NCBI GenBank assembly: GCA_026196775.1
Contig: JAPHUD010000002.1
Coordinates: 96,721-160,720, forward strand
DNA length: 64,000 nt
Direction of reading: 5' to 3'
Source: Flavobacteriales bacterium
GTDB lineage: Bacteria > Bacteroidota > Bacteroidia > Flavobacteriales_E > Vicingaceae
A model generated the notes under the pieces. The model did not search any database, was not told the origin of the DNA, and was given only the letters and a program-made list of their open reading frames with translations. Below, piece after piece: positions 63,282-64,000 of this stretch (its first letter is position 1; each line of letters opens with the position of its first letter). The translations under genes and the position numbers were made by a program.

Positions 63282-64000
63282 ATGAATTATTTAAAATTAA
63301 TTATTTTATTAATGGTGTTTCCATTAATAACAATGGCTCAATCACCTTGTAATTTATCTAATTATGGTTCAGCATATGGCATTCCGGCAACGGGTTATCC
63401 ATATTTTAGTCCTGGCACTGGAATTACAGTATCAGCAAGTACAGCTGGCGGGGTTTCTACTTTAAGTAATTTTTCCTATACTTGTAATAGTCAAACTTTT
63501 AATACTGCAGCTCCAGCATGGTGGTTAAATAATGCTGGTCAGAGTATTACATTAACTTTTAGTGCACCGGTATCATCTATTACACTTATTTTTAATGGAA
63601 CTAATAGTTGTGAAGAATTTTATTTTGCTTCAAACTGTGGAACAGTTTCCTTATCTAACTATTGTACATCGGGTTATTCAAGTATTAACGGAGGCACAGG
63701 ATTATTATATAATGGAGCCTCGACTTCCGGAAATATTGTTACAGTTAATGTAGCTGGAGGAGCAACAGTTTTTACTTTAACTCATAATGGTTGTGGTGCT
63801 GGTTCAAGAATAGGATTGTTAGATTGTTTTGTTCCAGCAACAGGTGGAGGAAGTACTGTCATCAATCAGCCAGCAAACATCACAGTTTGTAATGGTGCTA
63901 GTGTACCTGCTTCGGCTTTTACTTCTACGCCTGCTGGAGCTACTTTTGCTTGGACGAACTCTAATACAGCCATCGGTTTAGCTGCTTCGGGTAGTGGTAA
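63282..64000 (+). CDS. Secreted protein with PKD-like domain, partial
   Basis: Open to the window edge (239 codons). Signal peptide to ITMAQ, then a Ser/Thr/Gly-rich beta domain rich in Cys and aromatic residues (SNFSYTCNSQTFNT, CEEFYFASNCGTVSLSNYC). A unit from about residue 191 (VINQPANITVCNGASVPASA, FAWTNSNTAIGLAASGSG) is the start of the PKD-like repeats of large Bacteroidota adhesins. Such proteins normally end in a T9SS sorting domain, which would lie outside the window. Confidence 0.82.
   Translation, partial: MNYLKLIILLMVFPLITMAQSPCNLSNYGSAYGIPATGYPYFSPGTGITVSASTAGGVSTLSNFSYTCNSQTFNTAAPAWWLNNAGQSITLTFSAPVSSITLIFNGTNSCEEFYFASNCGTVSLSNYCTSGYSSINGGTGLLYNGASTSGNIVTVNVAGGATVFTLTHNGCGAGSRIGLLDCFVPATGGGSTVINQPANITVCNGASVPASAFTSTPAGATFAWTNSNTAIGLAASGSG

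Noticed and set aside
1..64000. tRNA/rRNA genes, CRISPR arrays, IS elements, prophage or integrase genes
   Set aside because: No cloverleaf-like segment, regularly spaced repeats, transposase or integrase reading frames were seen in any gap or gene.

Overview
The window comes from a low-GC member of the Bacteroidota, most likely a Flavobacteriales-type organism. Reasons: promoter -7 boxes of the TAnnTTTG type precede many genes. Several proteins belong to families largely confined to the phylum (DUF2480, DUF4837, DUF5689, DUF6089/PorG, DUF6427, DUF6341, WG repeats, KIMHWPGA-type membrane proteins). There are three intact type IX secretion (T9SS) cargo genes, a fourth likely one cut by the edge, and a T9SS component (PorG). 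Most of the window is chromosomal core. I see no tRNA, rRNA, IS element, integrase, prophage or CRISPR array.

Layout. 1-3.5 kb: a cut MltF-like solute-binding lipoprotein divergent from a WG-repeat protein and a CoA-pyrophosphatase-type Nudix enzyme. 3.5-8.6 kb: an aa3-type cytochrome c oxidase operon on the minus strand with a divergent promoter region. 8.6-14.8 kb: two PorG/DUF6089 barrels, then uppS, bamA and two skp/ompH genes (envelope biogenesis). 14.8-18.4 kb: DUF2480, an ALDH7-type dehydrogenase, DUF6427 and DUF6341. 18.5-27.2 kb: an accessory-looking secreted/outer-membrane locus with two endonuclease/exonuclease/phosphatase-fold enzymes, a TonB-dependent receptor, a DUF5689 lipoprotein and a secreted OB-fold protein, with a frameshifted secreted-protein gene at its edge. 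27.5-34.7 kb: PpiD-like isomerase, tatA, gatA, MltD-like transglycosylase, DUF4837 lipoprotein, acyl-CoA thioesterase. 34.7-37.3 kb: an ArsR-TauE-CstB-like sulfide/persulfide detoxification operon. 37.3-44.5 kb: kbl, then the minus-strand translation cluster rplM-rpsI-rpsB-tsf-pyrH-frr, a 51-residue lipoprotein and pyrC. 44.5-47.8 kb: a type-B T9SS cargo and riboflavin synthase. 48-53.4 kb: a PadR/HAAS-type module, two unknown small genes between copies of a repeated terminator, and an ECF sigma/anti-sigma/GIN-barrel set. 53.4-64 kb: rpmB, aminopeptidase P, polyprenyl synthase, a flavodoxin-fold reductase, a UbiD decarboxylase, DUF2490, glyS, two unknown envelope genes, ruvB and the start of a secreted PKD-like protein.

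The best candidate for an undescribed system is the 19.4-27.2 kb locus. The nuclease-fold enzymes, the secreted OB-fold protein, the surface lipoprotein and the TonB receptor look like a split version of an ExeM/NucH-type extracellular nuclease joined to an uptake receptor, so I propose extracellular DNA or phosphoester scavenging. That function is inference. Other points of note are the PadR operator over its own promoter feeding an internally duplicated membrane protein, a terminator present twice with a compensatory stem change, and structured leaders ahead of rpsB and ctaC.
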